NCBI RefSeq assembly: GCF_028747985.1
Contig: NZ_CP118108.1
Span: forward strand, 5,182,001-5,246,000
DNA from: Paenibacillus urinalis
GTDB taxonomy: Bacteria; Bacillota; Bacilli; Paenibacillales; Paenibacillaceae
DNA: 64,000 nt
Reading direction: 5' to 3'
The position numbers were made by a program, and so were the translations under genes. Shown piece by piece: positions 26,171 to 35,005 of this stretch (position 1 is the stretch's first letter; each line of letters starts with the position of its first letter). Below the pieces are notes generated by a model. The model had not been told where the DNA came from. It saw nothing but the letters and a program-made list of their open reading frames with translations, and searched no databases.

Positions 26171-27088
26171 TCATGCCATTCCTTGAATCAATAGTCCAAT
26201 ACACATGATCAAACCGCAGAGCACCGAGGATTGCTGTGAAGCTCCCATAAGCGGAAGGTAGGCCTCGGACGGGTTTACTTTTCCGAGAGATTTATATACT
26301 TTGTACATAGGTATGACAGAGACAACGGCCAGAAGCCCATACACAGGCAGTGCCCCAAACACGACACTCACAATCAAGAGCACATAGGCGAGCACCGTCA
26401 TTATTTTTGACAGACGCAGCGCCCGCTCTTCTCCCCACATCACGACCAGCGTTTTCTTGCCGATCTCACGGTCCGCACGCCAATGCAGAAAATGGTGGTT
26501 AAACAGCAGCATCGTGGTCAGCATGCCGACAGGCAGTGACAGCAGCAGCGGTGCAATTGCAAATTCACCAGTCTGTACATAATACGCTCCAAGTACAGGC
26601 AGTACACCGAATGAAATGAAGATCCCGATCTCACTGTAGCCTTTGCCGCGGTATCCGAATTTGATCGGAGGCGCAACATAGAAGTATGCGATAAGCGCAC
26701 CAACCAGGGCAAGCACCAGAATCGGCCAGCCGCTGACGATGGTCAGAATCAGCCCGCACACCGCAGCTAGAACAAGAAATCCCCACGTAATTACAGCAAA
26801 CTTCTTCTCCGACATCGTTCCCGTAGTCAGGAATCCAGAATTCGTTGATATTGCTCCTTCTGTTTCAGCCGCCTCTGTATCTGTACCGTTACGGTAATCC
26901 CACAGATCGTTAACCATGTTCGAAAATATATGAGCGGATACAGCCCCCACCAAGGTCAGCAAGAACAACAGGAAGTTGAACTCCTTATCAAACGCATAGG
27001 CTGTAATCGTGCCAAGAACAACAGGAACAATCATGACGGTCACTGAAAATAATCGAGTCATTCGTTTAAAAAAAGTCCAGTTACTCAT
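26171..27088 (-). CDS. menA: 1,4-dihydroxy-2-naphthoate polyprenyltransferase (UbiA family)
   Basis: A 305-residue membrane prenyltransferase with about 8-9 segments. The first Asp-rich motif is NMVNDLWDYRNGTDTEAA and the second RADREIGKKTLVV; both bind Mg-prenyl-diphosphate. It is a close fit to MenA of menaquinone synthesis, though other UbiA enzymes cannot be fully excluded. AGGAGG lies rather far (15 nt) upstream of ATG 27088. Ends at the shared terminator. Confidence 0.8.
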   Translation of the reverse strand: MSNWTFFKRMTRLFSVTVMIVPVVLGTITAYAFDKEFNFLLFLLTLVGAVSAHIFSNMVNDLWDYRNGTDTEAAETEGAISTNSGFLTTGTMSEKKFAVITWGFLVLAAVCGLILTIVSGWPILVLALVGALIAYFYVAPPIKFGYRGKGYSEIGIFISFGVLPVLGAYYVQTGEFAIAPLLLSLPVGMLTTMLLFNHHFLHWRADREIGKKTLVVMWGEERALRLSKIMTVLAYVLLIVSVVFGALPVYGLLAVVSVIPMYKVYKSLGKVNPSEAYLPLMGASQQSSVLCGLIMCIGLLIQGMA

Positions 27089-27209
27089 GATGTATTTTTT
27101 GAGCCTCCTAATATGACAATAATCTCAACACTTTGTGACAACGTTCACACAATGTTTGATTATACACCAAATCTGCGGAGTTGTAATCGGAAAATTTTTG
27201 GTTCGGTAT

Positions 27210-27672
27210 TTGGGGTTCGGTGTTTTGGCTGTATCTCTCCGGTTGCCTATGGCAAAAGTCGTTCTACATCCAAAAACCTCTCTGGAGAGGGAAGGCTTGG
27301 CTTGAGCTGCTCAGGGAAGTCTTGTGTGGGCGAGCGGTGTTTTGGCTGTATCTCTCCGGTTGCCTCCGGCAAAAGTCGTTCTACATCCAAAAACCTCTCT
27401 GCAGGGGAAGACTTGTGGGGGCTGCTCGGGGAAGGCTTGTGCGGGTTCGGTGTTTTGGCTGTATCTCTCCGGTTGCCTGCGGCAAAAGTCGCTCTACATC
27501 CAAAAACCTCTCTGCGGGGGGAAGACTTTTGGGGGCTGCTCGAGGAAGGCTTGTGTGGGTTCGGTATTTTGGCTGTATCTCTCCGGTTGCCTGCGGCAAA
27601 AGTCGTTCTACATCCAAAAACCTCTCTGCCGGGCAAGGCTTGTGGGGCTGCTCGCAGACGCCTGTGTGGGTG
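27210..27672. repeat. Four tandem copies of a ~114-bp repeat with conserved hairpin
   Basis: Copies begin (at TTTTGGCTGTATCTCTCC) at about 27223, 27340, 27453 and 27567. Each holds the hairpin TTGCC-nnn-GGCAA, then AAAAGTCGTTCTACATCC, then AAAACCTCTCTG. The loop varies (TAT, TCC, TGC, TGC) while the stem stays, which suggests selection for structure. Diverged relatives occur at about 58471 and 58600. The overlapping open frames here are consequences of the repeat and are not called as genes. Fills the gap between menA and lspA. Confidence 0.9.
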
Positions 27673-27678
27673 CAGGGC

Positions 27679-28146
27679 TCAAAAATGCGAGCGGCGCACC
27701 CTCCAGGATCTCAGCCAGCTAAGTCCGGCTCCTGCGATAAACAGCAGTACACCAACATTCAAAGCGATATCTGCGAAATTCAGTATTCCGCCTTCTTCCG
27801 AAAATTTAAGAAAATCGGTCACCGTGCCTCGGAAGAATCGATCTACCATGTTCCCCGCCGCGCCGCCGACTAGAAAGCCTGCCCCCATGTTCATCACCCG
27901 GCCTTGAATCTCTCCCTTTTGCCTGTAGTACATAATAAGTACGATAAACACAAGCGCAACGATGCCAAATAATCGTGCATACCCCTGGAACAGGCTAAAT
28001 GCCATCCCCGAGTTCTCATAGTGTTCTAATTGCTGAACAATACTGCCAACAGGAATCACTTCGCCAATGTCCATATGCTCTCGAACCCATAGCTTGCTAG
28101 CCTGGTCTATAATCAATATAACGATCGCCGTAATATAAAATAGCAT
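27679..28146 (-). CDS. lspA: Lipoprotein signal peptidase (signal peptidase II)
   Basis: A 155-residue protease that removes signal peptides from prolipoproteins. Four membrane segments and the five conserved boxes are visible: IDQASKLWV, HYENSGMAFSL, GGAAGNMVDRFFRGTVTDF (first catalytic Asp) and LNFADIALNVG (second catalytic Asp). Start ATG 28146 has AAGGAGG upstream. No obvious terminator; transcripts would run into the tandem repeat array. Confidence 0.93.
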   Translation of the reverse strand: MLFYITAIVILIIDQASKLWVREHMDIGEVIPVGSIVQQLEHYENSGMAFSLFQGYARLFGIVALVFIVLIMYYRQKGEIQGRVMNMGAGFLVGGAAGNMVDRFFRGTVTDFLKFSEEGGILNFADIALNVGVLLFIAGAGLSWLRSWRVRRSHF

Positions 28147-28352
28147 TATTTCCTCCTTCTCCTCATCTGCTGCTCCATATCTATAACCGGAAATAAAAAC
28201 TTCAAACTACGTTTATACTGCAATCCGCGCCTCTTACTCCTAATCGTTATGTATTTGCGTGTTAGCTGACTGCTTCTATTCTTATCTACTTCACTGTAAC
28301 ACAGCCGGTCTGTGCAAATCCAAATCCTGTACACCCAATCTTTCTAACCAGC

Positions 28353-28391
28353 AAAAAAAGGGGCTTCATCTATAAGTTAGAGAAGCCCCTT
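28353..28391 (-). terminator. Terminator of the nucleoside hydrolase gene
   Basis: Stem AAGGGGCTTC/GAAGCCCCTT followed by a T-run on the minus strand. Confidence 0.88.
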
Positions 28392-28406
28392 GATCACCTA
28401 ATCTTT

Positions 28407-29354
28407 CTATTTAATGGATGAGAGCACATCAAGCAGCATTCGCTTGAAGGCTTCACGATCGATCTCTTCACATACACGTACATTTGGTGCCTGTCCCAGA
28501 CGTCCATTAATATCAACGACACTGTACCCTCTGGTATACTGACCGCCCACTTCAACATCTACAAAGTATTGACCTGTTCTTGTCATTATTAATTCATCTG
28601 CAGCAGCAGCCATTAGGAGTGTATCCGGGTGTGTTGTCCCAGGAAGCCTGTGTACTGACTTATTGAACTGCATAACGACCTTGTTGATATCGATAAAAAA
28701 TTGAGCCCCGGCAGTACCCAGTGCCGCAATCTCTTCATGATCCTGATCATCCATGATGGAATAGCGAGTACACATCTCCCAGCCTACCATGGTCATGGGA
28801 ATACCGGAATGCAGCACGATTTGAGCTGCTTCCGGATCTGTGTAGAAGTTGTACTCAGCCGCCGGTGTGATGTTCCCCAGCGAATTGTTGGCTCCGCCCA
28901 TAATATAGATATGAGGGATTAAGGATGCAATACTCGGGTCCTTTTGGATAGCCATCGCAATATTGGTCAGCGGCGCAATGGCAAGAAGATGAATCTGTCC
29001 CGGATTCGCGTGCACTGTTTCAATGATATAATCTACCGCATGTCCTGACTCAGGGCGCTGATCTGCTAATGGAAAATGAGCCCCTCCCATTCCGTCATCT
29101 CCATGAACATCATCGACATAACGGTGCTGCCCTGAACCAAGGGTAAGCATTGGCCGTTCATACCCTTTGTACACAGGTACTTGTCCGCCTTTGCCCGCAA
29201 CCTGAACCGTGTACAGCGCATTCTCGACCTCTTGGTTAAATTCCACATTACCGCCTGTAATCGTAATTCCCTGCACGTCAAAATAATGGAGAGCCGTCAG
29301 GATCGCAATCGTGTCATCACCGGCGGTATCCGTATCAATAATGACTTTCTTCAT
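28407..29354 (-). CDS. Nucleoside hydrolase (IunH family)
   Basis: A 315-residue inosine-uridine-preferring nucleoside hydrolase-like enzyme that cleaves the N-glycosidic bond of nucleosides. The calcium-binding N-terminal motif reads KKVIIDTDTAGDD; other conserved parts are LLAIAPLTNIA, YIMGGANNSLGNITPAAEYN and a DADE-type C-terminal Asp region. Start chosen at ATG 29354 with GAGGGGG about 9 nt upstream; an in-frame upstream ATG at 29384 adds 10 unlikely residues. Confidence 0.88.
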   Translation of the reverse strand: MKKVIIDTDTAGDDTIAILTALHYFDVQGITITGGNVEFNQEVENALYTVQVAGKGGQVPVYKGYERPMLTLGSGQHRYVDDVHGDDGMGGAHFPLADQRPESGHAVDYIIETVHANPGQIHLLAIAPLTNIAMAIQKDPSIASLIPHIYIMGGANNSLGNITPAAEYNFYTDPEAAQIVLHSGIPMTMVGWEMCTRYSIMDDQDHEEIAALGTAGAQFFIDINKVVMQFNKSVHRLPGTTHPDTLLMAAAADELIMTRTGQYFVDVEVGGQYTRGYSVVDINGRLGQAPNVRVCEEIDREAFKRMLLDVLSSIK

Positions 29355-29554
29355 ATGTAGTTCCCCCTCACCTGTCTTGTTCATGTTGTCATCATTCCTT
29401 ATTGAACCATTATAGCGTCACGACCTGCAAGCGAAAAATAACTTATGCTTCATAGCTTCTCCCATACACAAATGACTTCATTCAGATACGTTTGCAATTT
29501 CAGGCATAAATCGTTAACATCTTCTACGGAGAAGATCTAATAGGAGGATTTTAT

Positions 29555-30004
29555 ATGTTAAATATGGATAGCTATACACCGCATTGGCTGACCCATCGCG
29601 AGGTCCTACATAAGCTGGTCACACTAGATCAGGATAATCTTGTTCACTTCACCCCTTGGGAAGGCGGAATGAGCTACGGAACGCTTGCCCTTCACATCGC
29701 CAGCTCTACACAAATGTTCGCGAACATGGTCAGCAAGGGGGAATTCACCCCTCCGCAAACCAAAGATGAATGGACAACACTCGAAGACGTACAACGTCTT
29801 GTGCATGAGTATACAGAAGCGACGAAGGAGATTCTTGCTTCCATAACAAACGAGCAGCTGCAGGCAGAAATTACGTTCTTCGGCCAAACTGCACCTGCTC
29901 ATGTGTTCTTAAGTAAAACGCTGGATCACGAAATTCATCATAAGGGCCAATTACTCACGTATGCGCGAATTGCTGGTGTGAAAGAGCTTCCTTTCTTTAT
30001 GTAA
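29555..30004 (+). CDS. DinB-family protein
   Basis: A 149-residue four-helix protein. The metal ligands of DinB-like hydrolases are visible as LHIASS (first His) and DHEIHHKGQLLTYARIAG (second pair). These proteins often act as thiol-dependent metalloenzymes, but the specific reaction is unknown. Start ATG 29555 with TAGGAGG 8 nt upstream. Confidence 0.85.
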   Translation: MLNMDSYTPHWLTHREVLHKLVTLDQDNLVHFTPWEGGMSYGTLALHIASSTQMFANMVSKGEFTPPQTKDEWTTLEDVQRLVHEYTEATKEILASITNEQLQAEITFFGQTAPAHVFLSKTLDHEIHHKGQLLTYARIAGVKELPFFM

Positions 30005-30132
30005 TTTAAATTGTTTACTATGATTTATTCAATATCCGGGTCCCCTTCGACTCGGATATTGCTATTTTAGGCTGATTAACACGCCTTACATATGGGTAAA
30101 TATGGAGATAAAATTTTAGGAGGTCTCATATT

Positions 30133-31038
30133 TTGAAAAAGTGGAAATGTTCAATGATCGGAATGATTCTCGTCCTTATGCTGGCGGCCTGCGGCGCAGA
30201 GAATGAGAGCCAGGAGGTCACACCTACGGATGAGGCAAACACAGAAGCGACAACAGGTGCAGATAACATCGAGGAATCGACAGAGGCACCAGCAGAAGAA
30301 ACGTCAGCAGAGATTCCAACAGCGGAGGAGCTTCTGAAGCAGGTGTCTGAATCCAGCAGCAGCATAGAGAGCTACTCCATGGACACAAATATCACGCAAA
30401 ATATTACGATGGCAGTTGACGGTCAAGAGCAAACTCAAGATGTAGAAATGAACATGAAGCAGGACATGGTTCTCTCACCCATTGCTGTATATCAAGAAAT
30501 ATCTACCTCTTTACCTGCAGAAAGCGGTGCTCAGGAGATCAAGCAATACATAACCGAAGACGCGATTTACTCCCATGTAGAGGGTTCATGGATGAAGCTC
30601 CCTCAGGAGTCCATTGGACCTTTGGTCGAGCAATTTAAGTCCCAAGGCAGTGCTGCCGAACAGTATGATCAGCTGAACAGCATCGCGAACGAGATCGAAG
30701 TAACGGAAGAGGGCGATGTATATTGGTTAAAAGCGAATTTGTCCGGTGATGGCGTTAAGGACCTTGCTCAAGAAATGATTGCACAGCAAGGTGCAACCGA
30801 TCCGCAAATGGCAGCCATGATGGAGCAGATGGATATTAAGAGTATTGATCTGTCCTATAGCGTGAACAAAGAAACTTACTATCCTGCAGATATGACCTAC
30901 AACATGGAGATGAGCATGGAAATGGAAGGTCAGAATGTAAGTATTCTTATGGCGATGGACGGCTCCTTCTCCAAGTATAATGAACTGGACAAAATTGATA
31001 TTCCACAAGAAGTTCTCGATGCTTCAGCATCACAATAA
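30133..31038 (+). CDS. DUF6612-like lipoprotein
   Basis: A 301-residue lipoprotein starting at TTG 30133 with AGGAGGT 8 nt upstream. The lipobox is LAAC at about residue 20, followed by a Glu/Thr/Ala-rich linker. The body begins AEELLKQVSESSSSIESYSM and contains alternating strands with VEGSWMKLPQES, as in the LolA-like/DUF6612 lipoproteins of Bacillota. Extracytoplasmic; function unknown. Confidence 0.8.
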   Translation: MKKWKCSMIGMILVLMLAACGAENESQEVTPTDEANTEATTGADNIEESTEAPAEETSAEIPTAEELLKQVSESSSSIESYSMDTNITQNITMAVDGQEQTQDVEMNMKQDMVLSPIAVYQEISTSLPAESGAQEIKQYITEDAIYSHVEGSWMKLPQESIGPLVEQFKSQGSAAEQYDQLNSIANEIEVTEEGDVYWLKANLSGDGVKDLAQEMIAQQGATDPQMAAMMEQMDIKSIDLSYSVNKETYYPADMTYNMEMSMEMEGQNVSILMAMDGSFSKYNELDKIDIPQEVLDASASQ

Positions 31039-31077
31039 TATCAGCAAGCAAAATTTCTAAAATATACAGAGAACAAG

Positions 31078-31149
31078 CACCTTCAAGACAAGAACAATCC
31101 GGCAAATTTCTGCTTTTGAAGCTTTTGCCGGAAGTCTGTCTTGAAGGTG
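31078..31149. terminator. Long bidirectional hairpin terminator
   Basis: Outer stem CACCTTCAAGACA/TGTCTTGAAGGTG (13 bp) and inner stem CCGGCAAA/TTTGCCGG, followed by TTCTTT. Lies between the convergent lipoprotein and ABC-F genes. Confidence 0.8.
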
Positions 31150-31165
31150 TTCTTTATGCTTTAAC

Positions 31166-32824
31166 TTAGATGATTGATGACACACCATCTTCTTTTTCTT
31201 TTCTCTTCTCCGCATAGTAGTCATAGTTGCCAAGGTATACATCAAGAGCCCCTTCATGCAGCTCCCATACCTTGCCCGCCAGTCGGTTAATGAAATAACG
31301 ATCATGAGAGATCGCGAGTACGGTCCCTTGGTAGTCCTCAAGTGCTTCCTCAAGCGCCTCCCTAGAAGCAATGTCCAGATGATTCGTCGGCTCATCGAGC
31401 AGCAGAACATTCGGCTTGTTATTTACGAGCACGGCAAGTCTGAGTCTCGACCACTCACCACCTGACAGCTTCCCGATCTCCCGGAACACATCCGGTCCAT
31501 AAAACATATATTTCGCCAGTATCCCTCTTGCAGCGCCTTCCTCCATACCTACCTCTTCCCGGAAAAATTCAAGCACCGTCTTCTTGGGCTCCTTCATCTC
31601 TTCCTGCTGAGCAAGATAGCCGATGGTGACACCGCTTCCCCATTCAATGTATCCCTCATCTGCCTGTTCATCACCAAGCAGCAGCTTGAAAAAGGTCGAT
31701 TTGCCAGAACCATTAGTGCCGAGAAGGGCGATTTTATCCCGAAACTCAATCATTCCCTCCACATTCTGAAGTATCTGTTTATCCGCGAATTGTTTACACA
31801 GCGCTTCGAATAGTAACACGACCTGTCCGGAGCGGTCTCTCGTTCCCAGATCAAAGGAAGCATGCTTCGGATTCAGGACCGGCCGCTTCACCTGTTCCAT
31901 TCGATCCAGAGCCTTGCGTATGGAAGCAGCACGCTTGAAGAACTTCTCATTCCCGCCGATCCGCCCCCATTCCTCGAGCTGACGAATCGTTTCCTTCATC
32001 TTCTTGACCTGCTTCTGCTGCTCCTGATATTCGGCAAACTGCTGAAGTACACGCTCCTCCTTCATACGGACATAGCCGGTATAGCTGCTCAAGAAAGTGC
32101 TTGCTTCACCGTCCTCCAGCTCAACGATTTTGGTCACCACCCGATCAAGGAAAAAGCGATCGTGAGATACAATGATGCACGCCCCTGAGTATTGCCGTAA
32201 AAATTGCTCGAGCCACTCCATTCCTTCCAAATCCAGGTGATTGGTCGGTTCATCGAGCAGCAGCAGCTCAGGCTTCATAATCAGCTGGGATGCGAGCACG
32301 ATTCGAGTCTTCTCCCCGCCGGATAGTGTATCGAAGGGCCTCGAATACATTAATTTCTTAATGCCAAGTCCTGTCGCCACTTGATCAATGCTGGCATCGA
32401 TCTCGTAGCCTCCGCCCCGCTCATACTCCTCTTGGAGCACAGCATATTTATGCAGCAGCCGTTCAAGTGCATCCGGATCAGCTGCTACAGCCGGATCACC
32501 CATTTGCTGCTCCATCCGGGACATCCTCTGACGGCAGTCAGCAAGCCTGCTGAAGCCATGCGACAGCACCTCATATACTGTCAGCTTCTCAAAAGCAGCG
32601 GGTATCTGCGGCAAATACCCAACTCGAGCTTCCTTTTTCACCGTAAGCAGACCTTTATCGGGCTTCTCCAATCTTGCAATAAGAGAGAGCAGTGTTGATT
32701 TGCCGCTTCCGTTCGCACCGATCAGTCCTACCTTCTCGCCTTCATGCACTTCGATGGTTACATCATTCAGCACCAGATTGGCGCCGTGGTATTTTTGTAT
32801 ATTTTGACCGTTCATTATGATCAT
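31166..32824 (-). CDS. ABC-F ATPase, likely ribosome-protection (antibiotic-resistance) type
   Basis: A 552-residue soluble protein with two ABC domains. Domain 1: GANGSGKSTLL, FDTLSGGEKTRIVLAS, LLLLDEPTNHLDLEGM. Domain 2: GTNGSGKSTFF, GKLSGGEWSRLRLAV, LLLDEPTNHLDIAS. The interdomain linker (about 250-320) is a long charged helical hairpin, the part that reaches the ribosomal exit site/peptidyl-transferase centre in ABC-F proteins. There is no membrane domain. The leader ORF plus terminator upstream is the arrangement seen for drug-inducible ABC-F genes such as vmlR-type genes, which supports a resistance role (inference). AGGAGG lies 9 nt before ATG 32824. Confidence 0.88.
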   Translation of the reverse strand: MIIMNGQNIQKYHGANLVLNDVTIEVHEGEKVGLIGANGSGKSTLLSLIARLEKPDKGLLTVKKEARVGYLPQIPAAFEKLTVYEVLSHGFSRLADCRQRMSRMEQQMGDPAVAADPDALERLLHKYAVLQEEYERGGGYEIDASIDQVATGLGIKKLMYSRPFDTLSGGEKTRIVLASQLIMKPELLLLDEPTNHLDLEGMEWLEQFLRQYSGACIIVSHDRFFLDRVVTKIVELEDGEASTFLSSYTGYVRMKEERVLQQFAEYQEQQKQVKKMKETIRQLEEWGRIGGNEKFFKRAASIRKALDRMEQVKRPVLNPKHASFDLGTRDRSGQVVLLFEALCKQFADKQILQNVEGMIEFRDKIALLGTNGSGKSTFFKLLLGDEQADEGYIEWGSGVTIGYLAQQEEMKEPKKTVLEFFREEVGMEEGAARGILAKYMFYGPDVFREIGKLSGGEWSRLRLAVLVNNKPNVLLLDEPTNHLDIASREALEEALEDYQGTVLAISHDRYFINRLAGKVWELHEGALDVYLGNYDYYAEKRKEKEDGVSSII

Positions 32825-32872
32825 CTTAAGGATCCTCCTATGGTGTAGAAGACCCTGACCTTAGCCGCAAAT

Positions 32873-32904
32873 AAAAAGAGCCGCGGGAACAAGCCCCGCG
32901 ACTC
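32873..32904 (-). terminator. Attenuator terminator upstream of the ABC-F gene
   Basis: Stem GAGTCGCGGG/CCCGCGGCTC (one mismatch-like wobble) followed by TTTTT on the minus strand, between the leader ORF stop and the ABC-F start. Confidence 0.85.
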
Positions 32905-32933
32905 CTTAATCGGAAACAAATCTGATCCGTTCT

Positions 32934-33092
32934 GGAGGTTATGGCAGGCATCTTCTCGAATGGGTAACGATATGGGACAATTGGACAGACTTCTCCCGTA
33001 TTTCGAAACCTCTGAAAAAGATGCCAGACAGCACCATTGGCAGCTGGCTCAAGCGGTTGTTTACCCATTCAATATTCACCTGCCTCACCTCC
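32934..33092 (-). promoter_or_regulatory. Mutually exclusive leader RNA stems (attenuation)
   Basis: In minus-strand RNA order: GGAGG and GGCAGG (33079-33092) can pair with CCTGCC (32943-32948) and CCTCC (32934-32938), sequestering the leader ribosome binding site. GAATGGGTAA (33061-33070) can pair with TTACCCATTC (32958-32967). GGCATCTT (33018-33025) can pair with AAGATGCC (32947-32954). The second and third pairings cross, so they exclude each other. An extended -10, TGGTATAGT (33113-33121), lies just upstream as the probable promoter. Confidence 0.6.
32939..33079 (-). CDS. Leader peptide of the ABC-F gene (46 aa)
   Basis: GTG start at 33079 preceded by AGGAGGTG about 6 nt upstream, one of the strongest ribosome binding sites in the window. 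The peptide begins MNIEWVNNRLSQLPMVLSG and ends at TAA 32939-32941, 35 nt before the attenuator stem. Its coding sequence contains RNA segments that pair with each other in alternative ways, so stalling of a ribosome here could decide termination. No homology recognised; the call rests on position and context. Confidence 0.6.
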   Translation of the reverse strand: MNIEWVNNRLSQLPMVLSGIFFRGFEIREKSVQLSHIVTHSRRCLP

Positions 33093-33190
33093 TCTCATCA
33101 AAGTTATTGTTAACTATACCACAAAAAGAATGATAACCCTACCCGGCTCGTGCGGAAAAAATGTTTATAGCTGTTCTTTACTTTTGTCAG

Positions 33191-34189
33191 CTACTTAAGC
33201 CATGTATCAAAGAACCTGCGATAGCCTTCCTTCATTACCGTTCTGGAGAATGCACTGAAGGCATAGTCCCGGTTATCCTCAGACGTTCTGCGCGGAGAAG
33301 CGCAGGCCATGTTCACCAGCTCGAAGAAATTGCGGTCATTCCCGCTGAAGGCATGGGTAGAGTTGATATGACCATAGCAGGGATGCTCGGGCTTCACCAC
33401 CATTTTGCCCATGGCCAGTGCTTCTGTCAGCGGCATGGCAAATGTATCAAAGCGTGAAGAGCTCCAGTACACCTTGGAGGAATTCATCAGCTCGAACACC
33501 TCATCTTGAGTCAGAGCAAAGCGAAGCTGAATATTATCCGGAATATCATACTTCTTCATGCTCTCCTTATACCGGCGTCCACCGAACACCATGAAGACTT
33601 CCTTGTCCGGATTCTGTCTTGCATACTCCAGCACGAGATCCGGCCTGCGGTTTGCCTCATCCCGCCCAATCCACATGACCCGGTTATCCACGACCGCAGA
33701 CGGATCATAATGCTTCTTCGCCAGTTCTTCATCGAACCCGATGGGGATAACGGTAATGTCCTGAACGCCGTAATTTGAGTTCATCTCTCTCTTCAAGAAC
33801 TCCGTCTGTACAATCGCCTTGTCCACAATGGAATAGAACGGCTTCATCATCTCATAGCCGGTCAGCGCAGGATCGGGGAAGCTGTGCGGAAAGAGTACGC
33901 TTTTATCGAGGAACATCTTCAGAAAAGTAAAGCCGGATACCGTGTAAATCACATGCTCTATATTTTGAGAATAGAGCTGATCCAGCACGATATCATAATT
34001 AACCAGATCCCCCTTCTCGTGCTCATAGCCTTGCACCCAGTCATATCCGCTGACATGCCGCTCCGGCGATATAAATACGATCTCGACACCCAGCTCCCGT
34101 CCGATGCTCTGCAGCCTGTCTGCAAAAACCCGAGGTCCTTGTGCTTCGGCAAACTGAATTTTGCGCATTACGAGTCCAACCTTATCCAA
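33191..34189 (-). CDS. GT4-like glycosyltransferase
   Basis: A 332-residue GT-B fold enzyme. The second domain shows VMWIGRDEANRRPDLVLEYAR, MVFGGRRYKESM and the donor-binding SSSRFDTFAMPLTEALAMGK (E-x7-E-like). Start is TTG 34189 with GGGGGAG upstream, reading straight into the first beta strand (KVGLVMRKI); ATG 34168 is an alternative that would remove that strand. Monocistronic, not next to other glycan genes, so its pathway is unknown. Confidence 0.8.
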   Translation of the reverse strand: MDKVGLVMRKIQFAEAQGPRVFADRLQSIGRELGVEIVFISPERHVSGYDWVQGYEHEKGDLVNYDIVLDQLYSQNIEHVIYTVSGFTFLKMFLDKSVLFPHSFPDPALTGYEMMKPFYSIVDKAIVQTEFLKREMNSNYGVQDITVIPIGFDEELAKKHYDPSAVVDNRVMWIGRDEANRRPDLVLEYARQNPDKEVFMVFGGRRYKESMKKYDIPDNIQLRFALTQDEVFELMNSSKVYWSSSRFDTFAMPLTEALAMGKMVVKPEHPCYGHINSTHAFSGNDRNFFELVNMACASPRRTSEDNRDYAFSAFSRTVMKEGYRRFFDTWLK

Positions 34190-34338
34190 TAGCCTTCTCC
34201 CCCTATCGTTGTCTTATCGATAAATATAGCATGAAAAAACCGCCATAGGGGAAGGAGTAACCTTACCTTATCGCGGTACACTTACAGAGCTATGCTATTT
34301 CTTGTATTCCATTTTGCATCAACATACATACAAAAAAA

Positions 34339-34554
34339 CTAACCTTTTTTCATTGCTTTCAAATCACTGGTTGCGTTGGAGAGTACAGGCAGCATTCTCA
34401 TCTGCCGCTCCATTGGCGAGGAACATAAACTGCAGCTTGGTTCGCTCTCGAACGTAAAGTCGTCCCGCATCCAGCCTTTGCAGTCATCATTGGTGCATGA
34501 CCACACTTTTGTGTTTTCCTCGGGGATTTCCTCTGTTACTTGACGTCTGTACAT
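34339..34554 (-). CDS. ydjO: Cold-inducible YdjO-family zinc-ribbon protein
   Basis: A 71-residue protein with WSCTNDDCKGWMRDDF and CSLCSSPM, two Cys pairs forming a zinc ribbon, as in B. subtilis YdjO, known to be cold-inducible. Start ATG 34554 with AGGAGGGG upstream. It lies directly downstream of a cold-shock protein gene, which fits the family. Confidence 0.85.
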   Translation of the reverse strand: MYRRQVTEEIPEENTKVWSCTNDDCKGWMRDDFTFESEPSCSLCSSPMERQMRMLPVLSNATSDLKAMKKG

Positions 34555-34626
34555 GAATACTTCCCCTCCTATCTACGCAAATAAACGGCTCATTTCCGTC
34601 TATCCCGCATTCGCTATTTTGGAGTG

Positions 34627-34666
34627 AAAACAAGAACTGCCTTCAACTTGTCAGTTAAAGGCAGTT
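34627..34666 (-). terminator. Terminator of the cold-shock gene
   Basis: Stem AACTGCCTTTAAC/GTTGAAGGCAGTT followed by CTTGTTTT on the minus strand. Confidence 0.75.
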
Positions 34667-34678
34667 TAGCAGGTCGGC

Positions 34679-34882
34679 TTAGTATACTTTTACTACGTTC
34701 TCTGCTTGTGGTCCGCGGTTTCCTTCTACCACGTTGAATTCAACGCGTTGTCCTTCGTCGAGGGTTTTGAAACCTTCGCCAGTGATTGCGCTGAAATGTA
34801 CGAAAACGTCGCTTCCGCCTTCAACTTCGATGAAACCGAAGCCTTTCTCTGCGTTAAACCATTTAACTGTACCTGTTTGCAT
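34679..34882 (-). CDS. csp: Cold-shock protein (CspA/CspB family)
   Basis: A 67-residue single-domain nucleic-acid chaperone that melts structured RNA. RNP1 KGFGFIEV and RNP2 VFVHFSAI are intact, beginning [13 protein letters not shown]. Start chosen at ATG 34882, 10 nt after AGGAG; an in-frame ATG 9 nt upstream sits on the ribosome binding site. The mRNA leader is about 120 nt and structured, as expected for cold-regulated translation or transcription. Confidence 0.93.
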   Translation of the reverse strand: MQTGTVKWFNAEKGFGFIEVEGGSDVFVHFSAITGEGFKTLDEGQRVEFNVVEGNRGPQAENVVKVY

Positions 34883-34925
34883 TAGGGTCATTCTCCTTTA
34901 CTCTTATATTAATATGGTTATTTTC

Positions 34926-34991
34926 ATAAAAAAAATTCACATATTGGAAAAAGTGCCATTTCGAAATGAAGCTCTTTCCAAAATGTGAATT
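34926..34991 (-). promoter_or_regulatory. Terminator-like hairpin in the csp leader
   Basis: Stem AATTCACAT/ATGTGAATT with an inner TTGGAAA/TTTCCAA helix, followed by eight T residues on the minus strand, only about 45 nt before the csp start codon. It lies downstream of the predicted promoter, so it would be transcribed as part of the csp leader. Confidence 0.6.
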
Positions 34992-35005
34992 ACACCGTTT
35001 CGTAT

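Noticed and set aside
27210..27672. CRISPR array
   Set aside because: Copies are similar over their full length with no unique spacers and the period is about 114 bp.
27113..27907. Several overlapping open frames of 130-264 codons across the 114-bp repeats
   Set aside because: The same repeat is open in more than one frame and on both strands, the pattern of a non-coding tandem repeat. None has a proper start region.
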